Below, one piece after another: positions 27,014 to 36,189 of a stretch of DNA of 64,000 bases. Source of the DNA: UBA1413 sp964650525 (GTDB lineage Bacteria > Bacteroidota > Bacteroidia > Bacteroidales > Prolixibacteraceae). The stretch's first letter is position 1, and each line of letters starts with the position of its first letter. Location: NCBI GenBank assembly GCA_964650525.1, contig CAZYUA010000023.1, forward strand, positions 5,399 through 69,398, given 5' to 3'. The position numbers were made by a program, and so were the translations under genes. The notes under the pieces are model-generated. The model searched no databases. It was not told the DNA's origin and was given only the letters and a program-made list of their open reading frames with translations.

Positions 27014-27613
27014 TCAGACGGGTGTATAGACAACGGCCAGGATACGGGCGGGCTCAGCGCTCCCCGCATGGACATTGTGCATGACAATCGAATCGTAATA
27101 GATGGAGTCTCCCTTTTCAAGGCGGTAGAGTTCCCTGCCATAGTTGATTTCAACGGTTCCATCCAAGACGAAGATGAATTCCTCGCCTTCGTGTGAGGAG
27201 AGCATGTAATCAGAGGCACTCGAGGGCAAGATGTCGATGAGGAAGGGTTCCATGTGCCGTCCGGTCTTATCCGCTGCCAGGGAGAAAAAGTTGAGGTGCT
27301 GGCGGGAGTCGGGGTCACTCGAGGCAAAACTCACGGACTGCTGCGCTGCTCCGGCTTTCATTACTACGGGTCCCACCTGCCCGCTATCGTCGAGGAAGGT
27401 CCCCGGACGAACCCCCAGGGCCCGCGCTATCCGGATCAGAGGACCCAGACTGGGTATCACACCCTCTTCTTCGATCTTCTCTAATTGACCGGCGGAAAGA
27501 TGGCTGTTCAAGGCAAGCTCTTCACGCGAAATCATCCGCAGCTCACGGTATTGCCTGATCTTCCCGCCCAGGTTGACCTTTTCCATTTCAGCCCTTTTAT
27601 CAGTTATAGCCAT
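27014..27613 (-). CDS. XRE-type HTH and cupin domain regulator
   Basis: A 199-residue protein with an N-terminal helix-turn-helix (IRQYRELRMISREELALNSHLSAGQLEKIEEEG, about residues 19-55) and a C-terminal cupin barrel (SSHEGEEFIFVLDGTVEINYGRELYRLEKGDSIYYDSIVMHNVHA, about 135-185). Such proteins bind DNA in response to a small ligand. The ATG at 27613 overlaps the glgP stop by 10 bp; a second in-frame ATG at 27586 is possible. It probably regulates the following acyl-CoA synthetase gene. Confidence 0.88.
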   Translation of the reverse strand: MAITDKRAEMEKVNLGGKIRQYRELRMISREELALNSHLSAGQLEKIEEEGVIPSLGPLIRIARALGVRPGTFLDDSGQVGPVVMKAGAAQQSVSFASSDPDSRQHLNFFSLAADKTGRHMEPFLIDILPSSASDYMLSSHEGEEFIFVLDGTVEINYGRELYRLEKGDSIYYDSIVMHNVHAGSAEPARILAVVYTPV

Positions 27614-30186
27614 TTTACGTACCGGAAATCCTGCCGGTGCGCCAGATTTTCATTCTTGGGAAAGAGCCGGAGCCCGTAACTGAAGGTACCCGCCTTCTGG
27701 AGATGGACATCCAGGCTATAGGTGGCAAGGCTATCTACACAGCTCACTACCGAGAACTCCATTTTCTCCACCAGCTTCAGTGGCTGGTTGTTGCCATTGG
27801 TGGTGATGACGAGTTCGAGTCCCACCTCCTCGCAGGAGAGACCTTTCAGATCGACAACCACCCTGGCGGGGTAATCCTGCCCGATGTGCATCAGGTTGGT
27901 AATGCCGTGCGATATCTGCATCTCTTTAATCTCTATATCGTCCCAGACGGAGCTTACCCAGTATTTCCAGGCGGCGAGTTCTTTGGCGACCCTGAAATCC
28001 TGATCCCGGAGTTTGGAGGATCTCAGGAAAAGGGGCGTATAAAACTTATCCTGGTAATCACGGATCATCCTGCGGGTGGTATAGTCAGGGGCTACCCGGG
28101 CGATGGTATTCTTGATAAAGCGGATCCATTTTTCAGGCACACCGGTACTATTTCTGTCATAGAAGGCAGGGATAATTTCATCTTCGAGGGTGTTGTAAAT
28201 GGTGCCGGCATCCAGTTCGTCCTGGAAGTCCTGGACATCGTACGATCTTTCCTGAGGCAGGGCCCATCCGGCGTCTTTGCGGTATCCTTCGACCCACCAT
28301 CCGTCGAGTACTGAAAAATGAAGGGTTCCGTTCATCACGCCCTTTTCGCCGCTGGTACCGGAAGCCTCCAGGGGGCGGGTCGGGGTATTAAGCCATACAT
28401 CCACGCCCTGAAGCAGCATCTTGGCCAGGTTCATGTCGTAATTCTGCACAAAGAGGATCTTTCCCTTGAACTGGGGCAGCTTGGAAATCTCCACGATATT
28501 CTTGATCAGGTCCTGCCCCATTTTGTCGGCAGGATGTGCCTTTCCGGCAAAGATAATCTGTAACGGCCGCTGCGGATGATTCACGATCCTTGCCAACCGT
28601 TCCATGTCGCGGAACAACAGATGAGCCCGTTTGTAGGTGGCAAAACGCCGCGCAAAACCAAGCGTCAGCGCCTTTGGATCCAGAATGTCGGAGAGTTCGG
28701 TGATGAACTTGGGATTCTCGTTCCGCTGAATCCAGGTGTCGGAGAAACGCTGTACGATATAGTGGACCAGTTTTTCACGCGACTCCTGGCGGATCTTCCA
28801 GATCCGCTCATCGGGCACCGAATAGATCTTTTGCCACCGCTCCGCCTCCAACAGATGAGAGACAAAGTCCTCCCCGAAATACTGATTGTGGATATCCTTC
28901 CACTCCTTGGCTGTCCAGGTCGAATAGTGCACCCCGTTGGTCACATATCCCACTTCGATTTCCTCTTCCAGGTAACCGGCATAGAGGTCTTTCAGGATTC
29001 TCTTGCTGACTTCGCCGTGCAGGAGGCTGACGCCGTTGATGCCGTGCGACAGCTGGCAGGCCAGGTAACTCATGTTGAAGTGGTCTTCCTGGGGCCTTGC
29101 TTTTCCCAGGAACACAAATTCATCCCAGCTGAGACCCAGCAAGGCCGGGTAATGACCCATGTATACCCTGAAAAGGTCGACATGGAACGAATCGTGGCCT
29201 GCCGGCACAGGAGTATGGGTGGTAAACAGCGTGGAAGCCCTGACGACCTCTTTGGCCTCTGCAAAGGTAAGCTGGCAATCCCTGATCAGGTTCAGGATCC
29301 GCTCCATGCCAATCAGGGCAGCATGCCCCTCATTACAATGGTAGATGTCGGGGGTGTACCCCAGCTTCCGCAGCAGGCGGATACCCCCGATACCCAGCAG
29401 GATCTCCTGTTTCAGCCGGTTTTCATTATCACCCCCGTAAAGATTAAAGGTGATGTTACGGTCGTAATCCTGGTTGATGTCGTCATCCGTATCGAGCAGG
29501 TAGAGTTTGACAGCCCCCACATACACCTCCCAGACCTTCGCCGTGACTGTCCTTCCCGGGTATTCCAGTTCGATTCTGATCCAGTTGCCTTCGGAATCCA
29601 GGGTGGGCAATACGGGAATCTTGGAGAAGTGCTCGGGCACATACTGGGCAATCTGGTCGCCATACATGGTCAGGTTCTGGCGGAAATAGCCATACCGGTA
29701 CAGCAACCCGACACCCACAAGATTCACCCGGGAATCACTGGCCTCTTTCAGGTAATCGCCGGCAAGAACACCCAAACCCCCCGAAAAAATCTTCAGGCTG
29801 TCGTGCAATCCGTATTCCATGCTGAAATAGGCAACCTGCGGTGAGGGAAGGCTCTCCCGTTCCTTCATGTAAGCAAGGAACTTCTCATAAGTGGCATCCA
29901 TCATCCCCGTGAAGACGGCATCATTCTGGAGCTCCCGGAAACGTTGGTAGGATACCTGCTCCAGCAAAACTATCGGGTTGTGCTCGCACTTCTCCCAGAT
30001 CTTTTCATCGACATACTGAAACAGGTCGCGTGCTTCGTTATTCCATACCCACCAAAGGTTTCGCGAAAGTTCGCGCAAGGGCGACAGTCTCTCTGGCAAA
30101 CTCGATTCCACAATAAACTTTCTCCATTGAGGCATTTCCACCACCGGCGGGTGTATATACCGGACCCCTTCCTTATTCTCCATCAT
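27604..30186 (-). CDS. glgP: Alpha-glucan phosphorylase (GT35)
   Basis: An 860-residue glycogen/maltodextrin phosphorylase that releases glucose 1-phosphate. It is the short bacterial type with an N-terminal DUF3417 region (LSPLRELSRNLWWVWNNEARDLF). Visible are the substrate region YHCNEGHAALIGMERI and the pyridoxal phosphate site EASGTSGEKGVMNGTL, whose Lys forms the Schiff base. It is part of the minus-strand glucan cluster, 238 bp downstream of the GH57 gene, so it may have its own promoter (weak TATTATTG on the minus strand at 30204-30211). Confidence 0.94.
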   Translation of the reverse strand: MMENKEGVRYIHPPVVEMPQWRKFIVESSLPERLSPLRELSRNLWWVWNNEARDLFQYVDEKIWEKCEHNPIVLLEQVSYQRFRELQNDAVFTGMMDATYEKFLAYMKERESLPSPQVAYFSMEYGLHDSLKIFSGGLGVLAGDYLKEASDSRVNLVGVGLLYRYGYFRQNLTMYGDQIAQYVPEHFSKIPVLPTLDSEGNWIRIELEYPGRTVTAKVWEVYVGAVKLYLLDTDDDINQDYDRNITFNLYGGDNENRLKQEILLGIGGIRLLRKLGYTPDIYHCNEGHAALIGMERILNLIRDCQLTFAEAKEVVRASTLFTTHTPVPAGHDSFHVDLFRVYMGHYPALLGLSWDEFVFLGKARPQEDHFNMSYLACQLSHGINGVSLLHGEVSKRILKDLYAGYLEEEIEVGYVTNGVHYSTWTAKEWKDIHNQYFGEDFVSHLLEAERWQKIYSVPDERIWKIRQESREKLVHYIVQRFSDTWIQRNENPKFITELSDILDPKALTLGFARRFATYKRAHLLFRDMERLARIVNHPQRPLQIIFAGKAHPADKMGQDLIKNIVEISKLPQFKGKILFVQNYDMNLAKMLLQGVDVWLNTPTRPLEASGTSGEKGVMNGTLHFSVLDGWWVEGYRKDAGWALPQERSYDVQDFQDELDAGTIYNTLEDEIIPAFYDRNSTGVPEKWIRFIKNTIARVAPDYTTRRMIRDYQDKFYTPLFLRSSKLRDQDFRVAKELAAWKYWVSSVWDDIEIKEMQISHGITNLMHIGQDYPARVVVDLKGLSCEEVGLELVITTNGNNQPLKLVEKMEFSVVSCVDSLATYSLDVHLQKAGTFSYGLRLFPKNENLAHRQDFRYVKWL

Positions 30187-30424
30187 TCCTTTTTTTGGCG
30201 GTGCAATAATAGTAAATTTTACGCTCTTTTAGACCATAAACACCCCTCACGACCGGGGACCAATGCAATTTTATTCAGGAAACCCGTTCTGGCAATGCAA
30301 AAATCACAGGGTCAGATCCGGACCGGACCTCCACTTAAGCAGCGGGGTAATCTTTCCCGCTCTCCTTTTTTTACAGGCGCTGATGGCTCTGCTCCCCCGG
30401 GATAAGGAGGCCCATGGCGTATTT

Positions 30425-31741
30425 TTATGTCTGCTTTCCCGGTTGGTTTTTGATCTTCCGGAGCTGGTCCTTTTCTTTCCGGAGTATCAGCAGCTCGCGG
30501 TCCTTTTCCCGGATAAGCCGGCGGAGCCGGAGGATTTCATCTTCACGGTTTTCCTCCGGGGGTTGTTGTTCCAGCCGGAGGGTAAAATCATTCAGAACAT
30601 TCATGTAGTTGATGAAGGCTTCCCAGGGTGTAAGAAAAGGGTTGGCATTGTTGTGAACCGGGCCGTTGAAAGGGCTGTCGGACATGTACCTGAAGTGATC
30701 GCTGATCTGCAGGTAGTTCCAGTCGTTGAGCAGATGGCGATCGTTGCACTTTTCCACCAGGGGTACCAGGCTGTAAAGCTTGTTCAGCGCTTCTTCCTGG
30801 AGATCGTTGCCGCTCCATGGTGAAAGGCCGCTTTCTTCGCCGGCCCAGGAAACAGGATGAGGAACATGAATCAGAGAAACAGGTTGCTGTTCATCGGTTA
30901 TCTCCCCGGGTGTGACGAACCGGAGGGTCTCCGATTGTCCTGCCAGAAGAAAGAAATGGTCGAGGAACCGGAGCATGCCTGATTTTGTATGGCGGATGCC
31001 GTCGAAGGTCTCATAATCGATGGCGATGTTCACCAGGTCGCCGGGATCTTCGGGATCGAGGATTTGCGCCAGGAAGCCGGCAGGAGTGAACAGGTTTCCG
31101 GAGGTGGCTGCTGCTCCATGGAGGCGGCTTAGTTCCCCGCTCAACCGGACATGGCGCATGAGAATTTTCAACCGTGGATGTATCGCATTGCAATACAGGA
31201 ATCTGGGACTTTTCCATCCCAGGATATGCCCGGCGCCTTCGGTAAGCATTCCCCGGAATCCCAGTCCGGCAACCCGGGCGCCCAACTCGTCGGAATAGAG
31301 AAGTCCCGGATTTTGGAATACGACGGGATTCTGGCCAGCAAGCCCGGCCATGGCCTCCTGGTGTTGGAGTACCTGCGCGGTAAAAGCCTCCTGGCTGCCC
31401 AGGACTGCCAGGCTGTGGGAGTAGGTGCCCCCCAGGAAGCCGACACATCCTGTTCCGGCCAGCTTCTGAAAAGATTCGGTAACCTCCGGTGCGTACAGCC
31501 GGAACTGGTCCAGGGTAACCCCTGAAAGATAAAAGGCGACCTTCAGCCTTCCTTCCATCCGGTTAATTTGCTGTAACAAAAAATCGTTGGCGGGAAGATA
31601 GCACTCCGAAGCCACCCGGCGTATCCGGTTTTCATTGCTGTAATCATCGTAATAATAATGACCCGACCCGATATCAAAAAACCGGTAACGCCGGAAATGA
31701 ACCGGCTGGTGCACCTGGAAAGACAAGCATAAGGATTTCAT
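30425..31741 (-). CDS. Glycoside hydrolase family 57 protein
   Basis: A 438-residue GH57 enzyme acting on alpha-glucans. The N-terminal signature SFQVHQPVHFRRYRFFDIG is clear, followed by GCVGFLGGTYSHSLAVL and DYETFDGIRH near the active site. The last 45 or so residues form a charged coiled coil (EILRLRRLIREKDRELLILRKEKDQL), an addition outside the catalytic fold. It starts 3 bp after the stop of the glycosyltransferase gene, so the two are translationally linked. Confidence 0.9.
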   Translation of the reverse strand: MKSLCLSFQVHQPVHFRRYRFFDIGSGHYYYDDYSNENRIRRVASECYLPANDFLLQQINRMEGRLKVAFYLSGVTLDQFRLYAPEVTESFQKLAGTGCVGFLGGTYSHSLAVLGSQEAFTAQVLQHQEAMAGLAGQNPVVFQNPGLLYSDELGARVAGLGFRGMLTEGAGHILGWKSPRFLYCNAIHPRLKILMRHVRLSGELSRLHGAAATSGNLFTPAGFLAQILDPEDPGDLVNIAIDYETFDGIRHTKSGMLRFLDHFFLLAGQSETLRFVTPGEITDEQQPVSLIHVPHPVSWAGEESGLSPWSGNDLQEEALNKLYSLVPLVEKCNDRHLLNDWNYLQISDHFRYMSDSPFNGPVHNNANPFLTPWEAFINYMNVLNDFTLRLEQQPPEENREDEILRLRRLIREKDRELLILRKEKDQLRKIKNQPGKQT

Positions 31742-31744
31742 AGA

Positions 31745-33100
31745 TTAAGGGTTGGGCTTAACGGGAATGGCACCTTTTTCCGGAGCCGACTCCCAGTGAA
31801 CATCGTTTTTTACTTCATCGAGGAGGCTTTGATACACTGCGTAGACCTCCCGGGCGGCATCGATCCATTTCAGGTTGCCGGCTTCGCCGGTACCCTGACG
31901 GATGAAAAGGCGGGGCAATGCCGGGTAATTCAGCAAGCCGTAGATGGCGTCGGCAATGGCAAAGGTATCCCAGAAATCGACTTTCAGGGCATGGCTGAGT
32001 ACCTCGGCCACCCCCGACTGGCGGGAGATGATTACGGGCACTCCTGCCTGCATGGCTTCCAGGGGTACGATGCCGAAAGGTTCCGATACGGAAGGCATGA
32101 TGAGCACATCGCTGATGCGCAGCAAATGCCTGACTTCTTCCCCCATCAGGAAACCCGTAAAGTGAAATCTGTCGCTGATCCCCAGGCGTGCGGTATGTTC
32201 CACCATGGCAGGCATCAGGTCGCCATCGCCGGCCATGACAAAACGGACCTGTTTCATCTTCTTCAGCACCAGAGCGGCAGCTTCCACAAAATATTCCGGT
32301 CCTTTCTGGCAGGTGATCCGCCCCAGGAAGGTCACCACCGGCCAGGCCAGTCCCTTGCCGCCTTCCTGAGGAGAATGTTCCGCCGGGTCATCAGCTGCAT
32401 TATGAACAGTGGTTACTTTCCCTGGACTGATGCCGTATTTTTCGATTACTGTCTGTCGGGTGAGGTTGCTGACAGTGATGATCCGGTCGGCCATTTCCAT
32501 ACCTTCCCGTTCCACCGAATATACGGCAGTGTTCACTGCCCCTCCGCTGCGATCGTATTCGGTGGCGTGAACATGGATCACCAGGGGTTTTCCCGAGGCT
32601 TTTTTGGCGGCGATGCCTGCAGGAAAGGTCAGCCAGTCGTGGGCATGGATGAGGTCAAAATCCCTGCCGGCAGCAATTCCGGCAGCCACGACAGCATAAG
32701 CACGTATCTCCCTGAAGAGATCGCCGCCATAGCCACCACTGAAGCCAATGGTTCCTTCAGCCGTAACCTCCACAAAGCGGCTCTCTGGCTTGTATTTTCC
32801 GGTTTTCAGGAGCCAGAACTCCTCCGGTGTGGTATAGGGAATCAGCTCCGAGGAGACCTCCAGGTACTCCATGTCGGGGGTTCCTTTCATCCGATCCAAA
32901 TGGCTCCGGGTTACCGGAAACCGGTTGGCGCCGAGAAGTTGCATCCCCGCAGGGTCTTCATCGCCCCACGCCCGGGGAACCACGAAGGTCACCCCCGTGG
33001 TACCGAGTTCCGAGAGCCCCCGGGTAAGCCCGTAGCAGGCAGTACCAAGGCCTCCCGAAATGTGGGGCGGAAATTCCCATCCGAACATCAGAACGACCAT
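31745..33100 (-). CDS. Glycosyltransferase, glycogen synthase-like (GT4/GT5)
   Basis: A 451-residue GT-B enzyme. The N terminus MVVLMFGWEFPPHISGGLGTACYGL has the donor-loop KxGG-like signature as SGGLG, typical of starch/glycogen synthase relatives. The C-terminal half has VVTFLGRITCQKGPEYFVEAA and IMPSVSEPFGIVPLEAMQAGVPVI. Its place between debranching enzyme and GH57 genes makes glycogen synthesis the likely role. GDP-/UDP-/ADP-glucose preference is not shown. No glgC (ADP-glucose pyrophosphorylase) is in this cluster. Confidence 0.86.
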   Translation of the reverse strand: MVVLMFGWEFPPHISGGLGTACYGLTRGLSELGTTGVTFVVPRAWGDEDPAGMQLLGANRFPVTRSHLDRMKGTPDMEYLEVSSELIPYTTPEEFWLLKTGKYKPESRFVEVTAEGTIGFSGGYGGDLFREIRAYAVVAAGIAAGRDFDLIHAHDWLTFPAGIAAKKASGKPLVIHVHATEYDRSGGAVNTAVYSVEREGMEMADRIITVSNLTRQTVIEKYGISPGKVTTVHNAADDPAEHSPQEGGKGLAWPVVTFLGRITCQKGPEYFVEAAALVLKKMKQVRFVMAGDGDLMPAMVEHTARLGISDRFHFTGFLMGEEVRHLLRISDVLIMPSVSEPFGIVPLEAMQAGVPVIISRQSGVAEVLSHALKVDFWDTFAIADAIYGLLNYPALPRLFIRQGTGEAGNLKWIDAAREVYAVYQSLLDEVKNDVHWESAPEKGAIPVKPNP

Positions 33101-33162
33101 TCAAAGAGACTGAAAGATGTTAGACTAAAAGATTCGGAACACCGTGGAAGTGAAAAAATGAG

Positions 33163-35112
33163 CTATTCGCTTTCTATTTCGGTGATAAGTTGTTGGGTAA
33201 ACAGGAGGGCAGCCACATTCCAGGCTTGGGAGACAGCTCCTTTCCCGGCATGGGGAGGAGAACCGTTGTAATATTCCGACAGGGTAGCCAGGCAGTTATC
33301 ACTCATTTCAGCTTCGAAGCCCTGGACCAGTTTCCGGATAAAGGGTACGCCAGCTTTTCCATGCAGGGAGAGCCATGCCTGGGCAAAAAACTGGATCAGC
33401 CAGGGAAAGGCGGCGCCGTTATGGACGGCAGCCTCGCGGGTGTCGGGAGATCCCTCCACGGAACCTTTGTAGGCTTGATCGTCGGGAGAAAGGGTACGCA
33501 GGCCGCGGGGGGTCAGCAACTGGTGTTTCACCACTTCCAGCACTTTCTCCCTTTGGCTCCGGGAAAGGGGTGTGTACAGCATGGCTGCAGCGATGGCCAT
33601 GTTGGGGCGTACCGACCAGTCGGTGAAAAAACTGTTTTCCACATCGGCAAGATATCCCTTTTCCTCGTCCCAGAAAGTCTTCATGAACGACTCTGCAATT
33701 CTGGCAGGCAATGAGGACCACTCTTCGAGAAAAGCGGCATCTTTTTCCATGCGGGCCAGTTCGATACCAAAACAGACCGCATTATACCACAGGGCATTCA
33801 GCTCTACCGGTTTTCCGTACCGCGGGACACACGGCTGGCCGTAGCTGTACGAATCCATCCAGGTGAGCGCCACGCCCTGCTCGGCAGCAAACAGCAGCCC
33901 GTTTTCCATCATGCTTACCAGAAAGGTTCCTGCCCGGTAATTTTCGAGAATCTCTTTCACCGCCCGGTAAAAGGGAGGTCCGAACTCCATGAAACGGGAT
34001 CCCTGGCTTTTAAACTGCTGAAGGGTCCAGATAAACCAGAGCGAGGCGTCCGCGCTGTTGTATTGCGGGTCCGGGGCAGCAATCGAAAAGGGGAACAATC
34101 CCCGTTTCAGATGGGGCAGGTAGGTGGAGAGAACCTCCAGAGCCAGGCGCCGCTCCGACTGGGCGATCCGTAACCCGGGCAGTGCAATGAAGGTCTGCCG
34201 GCTGATGCTGTTGTACCACGGAAATCCCGCAATGATATCCGCGGCGGTGTCGTTATGGTACTGGATAAACTGGTTGGCAGCATTCCGCAGGCATCCCTGA
34301 AATGAGTCGCGGCTGATCCGCTTGCTTTCCTCCCGGCTGAACTGACGCTTGAACATCTGTGGATTTCCCTCAAACAAAGCGGCGGAAAAAACCACCGACT
34401 CTCCCGGTTTCAGGGTCAGCTCGAAAAACCCCGGGGTGTACAGGTCTTCCAGGCAATCATAGCCTCTGTTTTTTTCCTTTATGTATTCAATGTTGTAATG
34501 CCAGTCGGGAGCAGGGACAAATTCAGCCTCTTTGCTGAATTGCATGCTGAGACCGGGATAACCGTCGTACAGGCAGAGGCTGATACCGTTGGGTTTCAGG
34601 TCGTAACGGGTCGTGGCATACAGGTTGCTCTTGCTAAGTCCGTGTATATTCCGGAAGGCCACAAAAGGCCTGAACTGCATGCTCACAGGTACTTCCGAGG
34701 CAGCAAGGGTGTAACGCACCAGCAACTGCGGTTCCTTCTCGACCAGCAGCCGCTCCTTGGTGAGCAGGGTGCTCCCTATCCGGAAGGAGAAACGGGGTAT
34801 CTTCTCGAAATCAAAACCCTGGAGATACTTGTTCCCTTTAGGCTCCAGGTAACCTCCCTGGTAGCGTCTGACAGCCAGGTTGAAAACGGAGCGTTTAATG
34901 ATGACGCTTTCATCGAGGGCCGACAGAATCACGTGTTTGGTTCCCCCCAGCGACCCTACCGGACACACCAGCAAACCATGATACTTCCGAGTATTGCACC
35001 CGTTAAGGGTCGTCGAAATGTACGAACCGGCATGATTCGTACGGATGATCTCCCGCTGGGTGGTAAACTCCAGGTTTGTCAGGCGCGAAGGATTGAAATG
35101 AATGTAACTCAT
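33163..35112 (-). CDS. Glycogen debranching enzyme (amylo-alpha-1,6-glucosidase)
   Basis: About 649 residues from the ATG at 35112 (MSYIHFNPSRLTNLEF); a start at 35136 adds eight residues without family match. The N-terminal beta-sandwich domain includes ILSALDESVIIKRSVFNLAVRRYQGGYLEP. The C-terminal (alpha/alpha)6 GH133 domain has IAAPDPQYNSADASLWFIWTLQQF, GVALTWMDSYSYGQPCVPRYGKPVELNALWYNAV and LRTLSPDDQAYKGSVEGSPDTREAAVHNGAAFPWLIQFF, the regions with the catalytic acids. It removes 1,6-branches of glycogen. Confidence 0.92.
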   Translation of the reverse strand: MSYIHFNPSRLTNLEFTTQREIIRTNHAGSYISTTLNGCNTRKYHGLLVCPVGSLGGTKHVILSALDESVIIKRSVFNLAVRRYQGGYLEPKGNKYLQGFDFEKIPRFSFRIGSTLLTKERLLVEKEPQLLVRYTLAASEVPVSMQFRPFVAFRNIHGLSKSNLYATTRYDLKPNGISLCLYDGYPGLSMQFSKEAEFVPAPDWHYNIEYIKEKNRGYDCLEDLYTPGFFELTLKPGESVVFSAALFEGNPQMFKRQFSREESKRISRDSFQGCLRNAANQFIQYHNDTAADIIAGFPWYNSISRQTFIALPGLRIAQSERRLALEVLSTYLPHLKRGLFPFSIAAPDPQYNSADASLWFIWTLQQFKSQGSRFMEFGPPFYRAVKEILENYRAGTFLVSMMENGLLFAAEQGVALTWMDSYSYGQPCVPRYGKPVELNALWYNAVCFGIELARMEKDAAFLEEWSSLPARIAESFMKTFWDEEKGYLADVENSFFTDWSVRPNMAIAAAMLYTPLSRSQREKVLEVVKHQLLTPRGLRTLSPDDQAYKGSVEGSPDTREAAVHNGAAFPWLIQFFAQAWLSLHGKAGVPFIRKLVQGFEAEMSDNCLATLSEYYNGSPPHAGKGAVSQAWNVAALLFTQQLITEIESE

Positions 35113-35169
35113 ACAGCTGAATGTCTGATTAAACAAAAGTCAGGTTTTACGGCCTTCCGGACTGATCGG

Positions 35170-36189
35170 TCATCCGGGAGCCTCACAATCCGGGAGATGC
35201 ACCAGTGCACCGGAAAAATACGCAATTTCAGCGGAAAAATCAAGATAGGGAAACCTTTTCGCCAGGTCGCGGGTTTTGTGCAGCGAACCAGTTAAAAAGG
35301 CGCGGAACTCCGGGCTCTGTTTTCGGAAAGGACGGTGGTTGACGGCTCTGACAATCTCTTCGGCCTGGCGCATCAACTCCAGGTCTGCTTTTTCAAACAG
35401 CCAGCCGGAGAATTTTTCCCATATATAGTCAACGGCGGTTTGTGAAAGGTGGACCATGTCGGGGGCATAAAACCGGTAATCGCGAAGTTCATCCATTACG
35501 ATTTCGTAGGCGGGGAAATAGGTGCACTTTTGCTCTCCGCAGGCTTCGGCCAGGGTGTGCACCGCCACCAGGAGCCGGGCCTTGCTGAGCTGGTTTTCCA
35601 CAGCCCCGTCGCTGAGGTGGCGCACCGGGCTGACAGTGAGGATCACGTGTATTCCGGGATTTACTTCCCACACCTTTTCCAGGGCTCTCTGCAAGGTACC
35701 GGCGATTACCGGCACCTCCAGGTGGAAATGGCGGAACTGGCCTGCCGGGATCTTATGGCAGTTGGCAACCACCGCGCCGGTGGACTTCAGTTCGTACACC
35801 CGGGCGGTACCCAGGGTCACCACCAGAAAATCCGCCTTCCGCAGGTATTGGGACGAAAAAAGCAAACGGCTGTTTATGCGCGATAGAGCTTCCGCGGCAC
35901 TCTCCCCCGAAAAGTCACCATGATGGCTGAAACTGTGCCACAACCCGCCATGCCTGATTAGCTCCTCCTCCCGCCATTCACGGCCTTCAACGAGTCTTTC
36001 CAGGGTTGCCGCCACCGAAACCGGATTATATACAATGCCAAAAGGATTGATATCGGCGCTGATTTTCCGTTCCGTCATCTTAAGCCCTATATTTTCAGTA
36101 AAGCAAGACCCGATGAGGAGATGGGTATGGTGGCAGCCTGACTTGCGGGGTGCAGGCGGAACCATCACAGGAGTTCGGAAACGCGGCAT
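35170..36189 (-). CDS. GSCFA domain protein
   Basis: A 339-residue protein of the GSCFA family, named after the motif here seen as LLIGSCFTENIGLKM (about residues 25-40). The fold is SGNH-hydrolase-like (VVTLGTARVYEL, and ..HLSQTAVDYIWEKF near the C terminus). Its substrate is not known. The ATG abuts the glgB stop codon with no gap, so it is translationally coupled to glgB and sits inside the glycogen cluster, where an esterase acting on the glucan or on a related glycan is conceivable. Confidence 0.88.
   Translation of the reverse strand: MPRFRTPVMVPPAPRKSGCHHTHLLIGSCFTENIGLKMTERKISADINPFGIVYNPVSVAATLERLVEGREWREEELIRHGGLWHSFSHHGDFSGESAAEALSRINSRLLFSSQYLRKADFLVVTLGTARVYELKSTGAVVANCHKIPAGQFRHFHLEVPVIAGTLQRALEKVWEVNPGIHVILTVSPVRHLSDGAVENQLSKARLLVAVHTLAEACGEQKCTYFPAYEIVMDELRDYRFYAPDMVHLSQTAVDYIWEKFSGWLFEKADLELMRQAEEIVRAVNHRPFRKQSPEFRAFLTGSLHKTRDLAKRFPYLDFSAEIAYFSGALVHLPDCEAPG

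Noticed and set aside
28576..29844. A 422-codon plus-strand frame
   Set aside because: Antisense to glgP, which carries the pyridoxal phosphate motif. It is a shadow frame.
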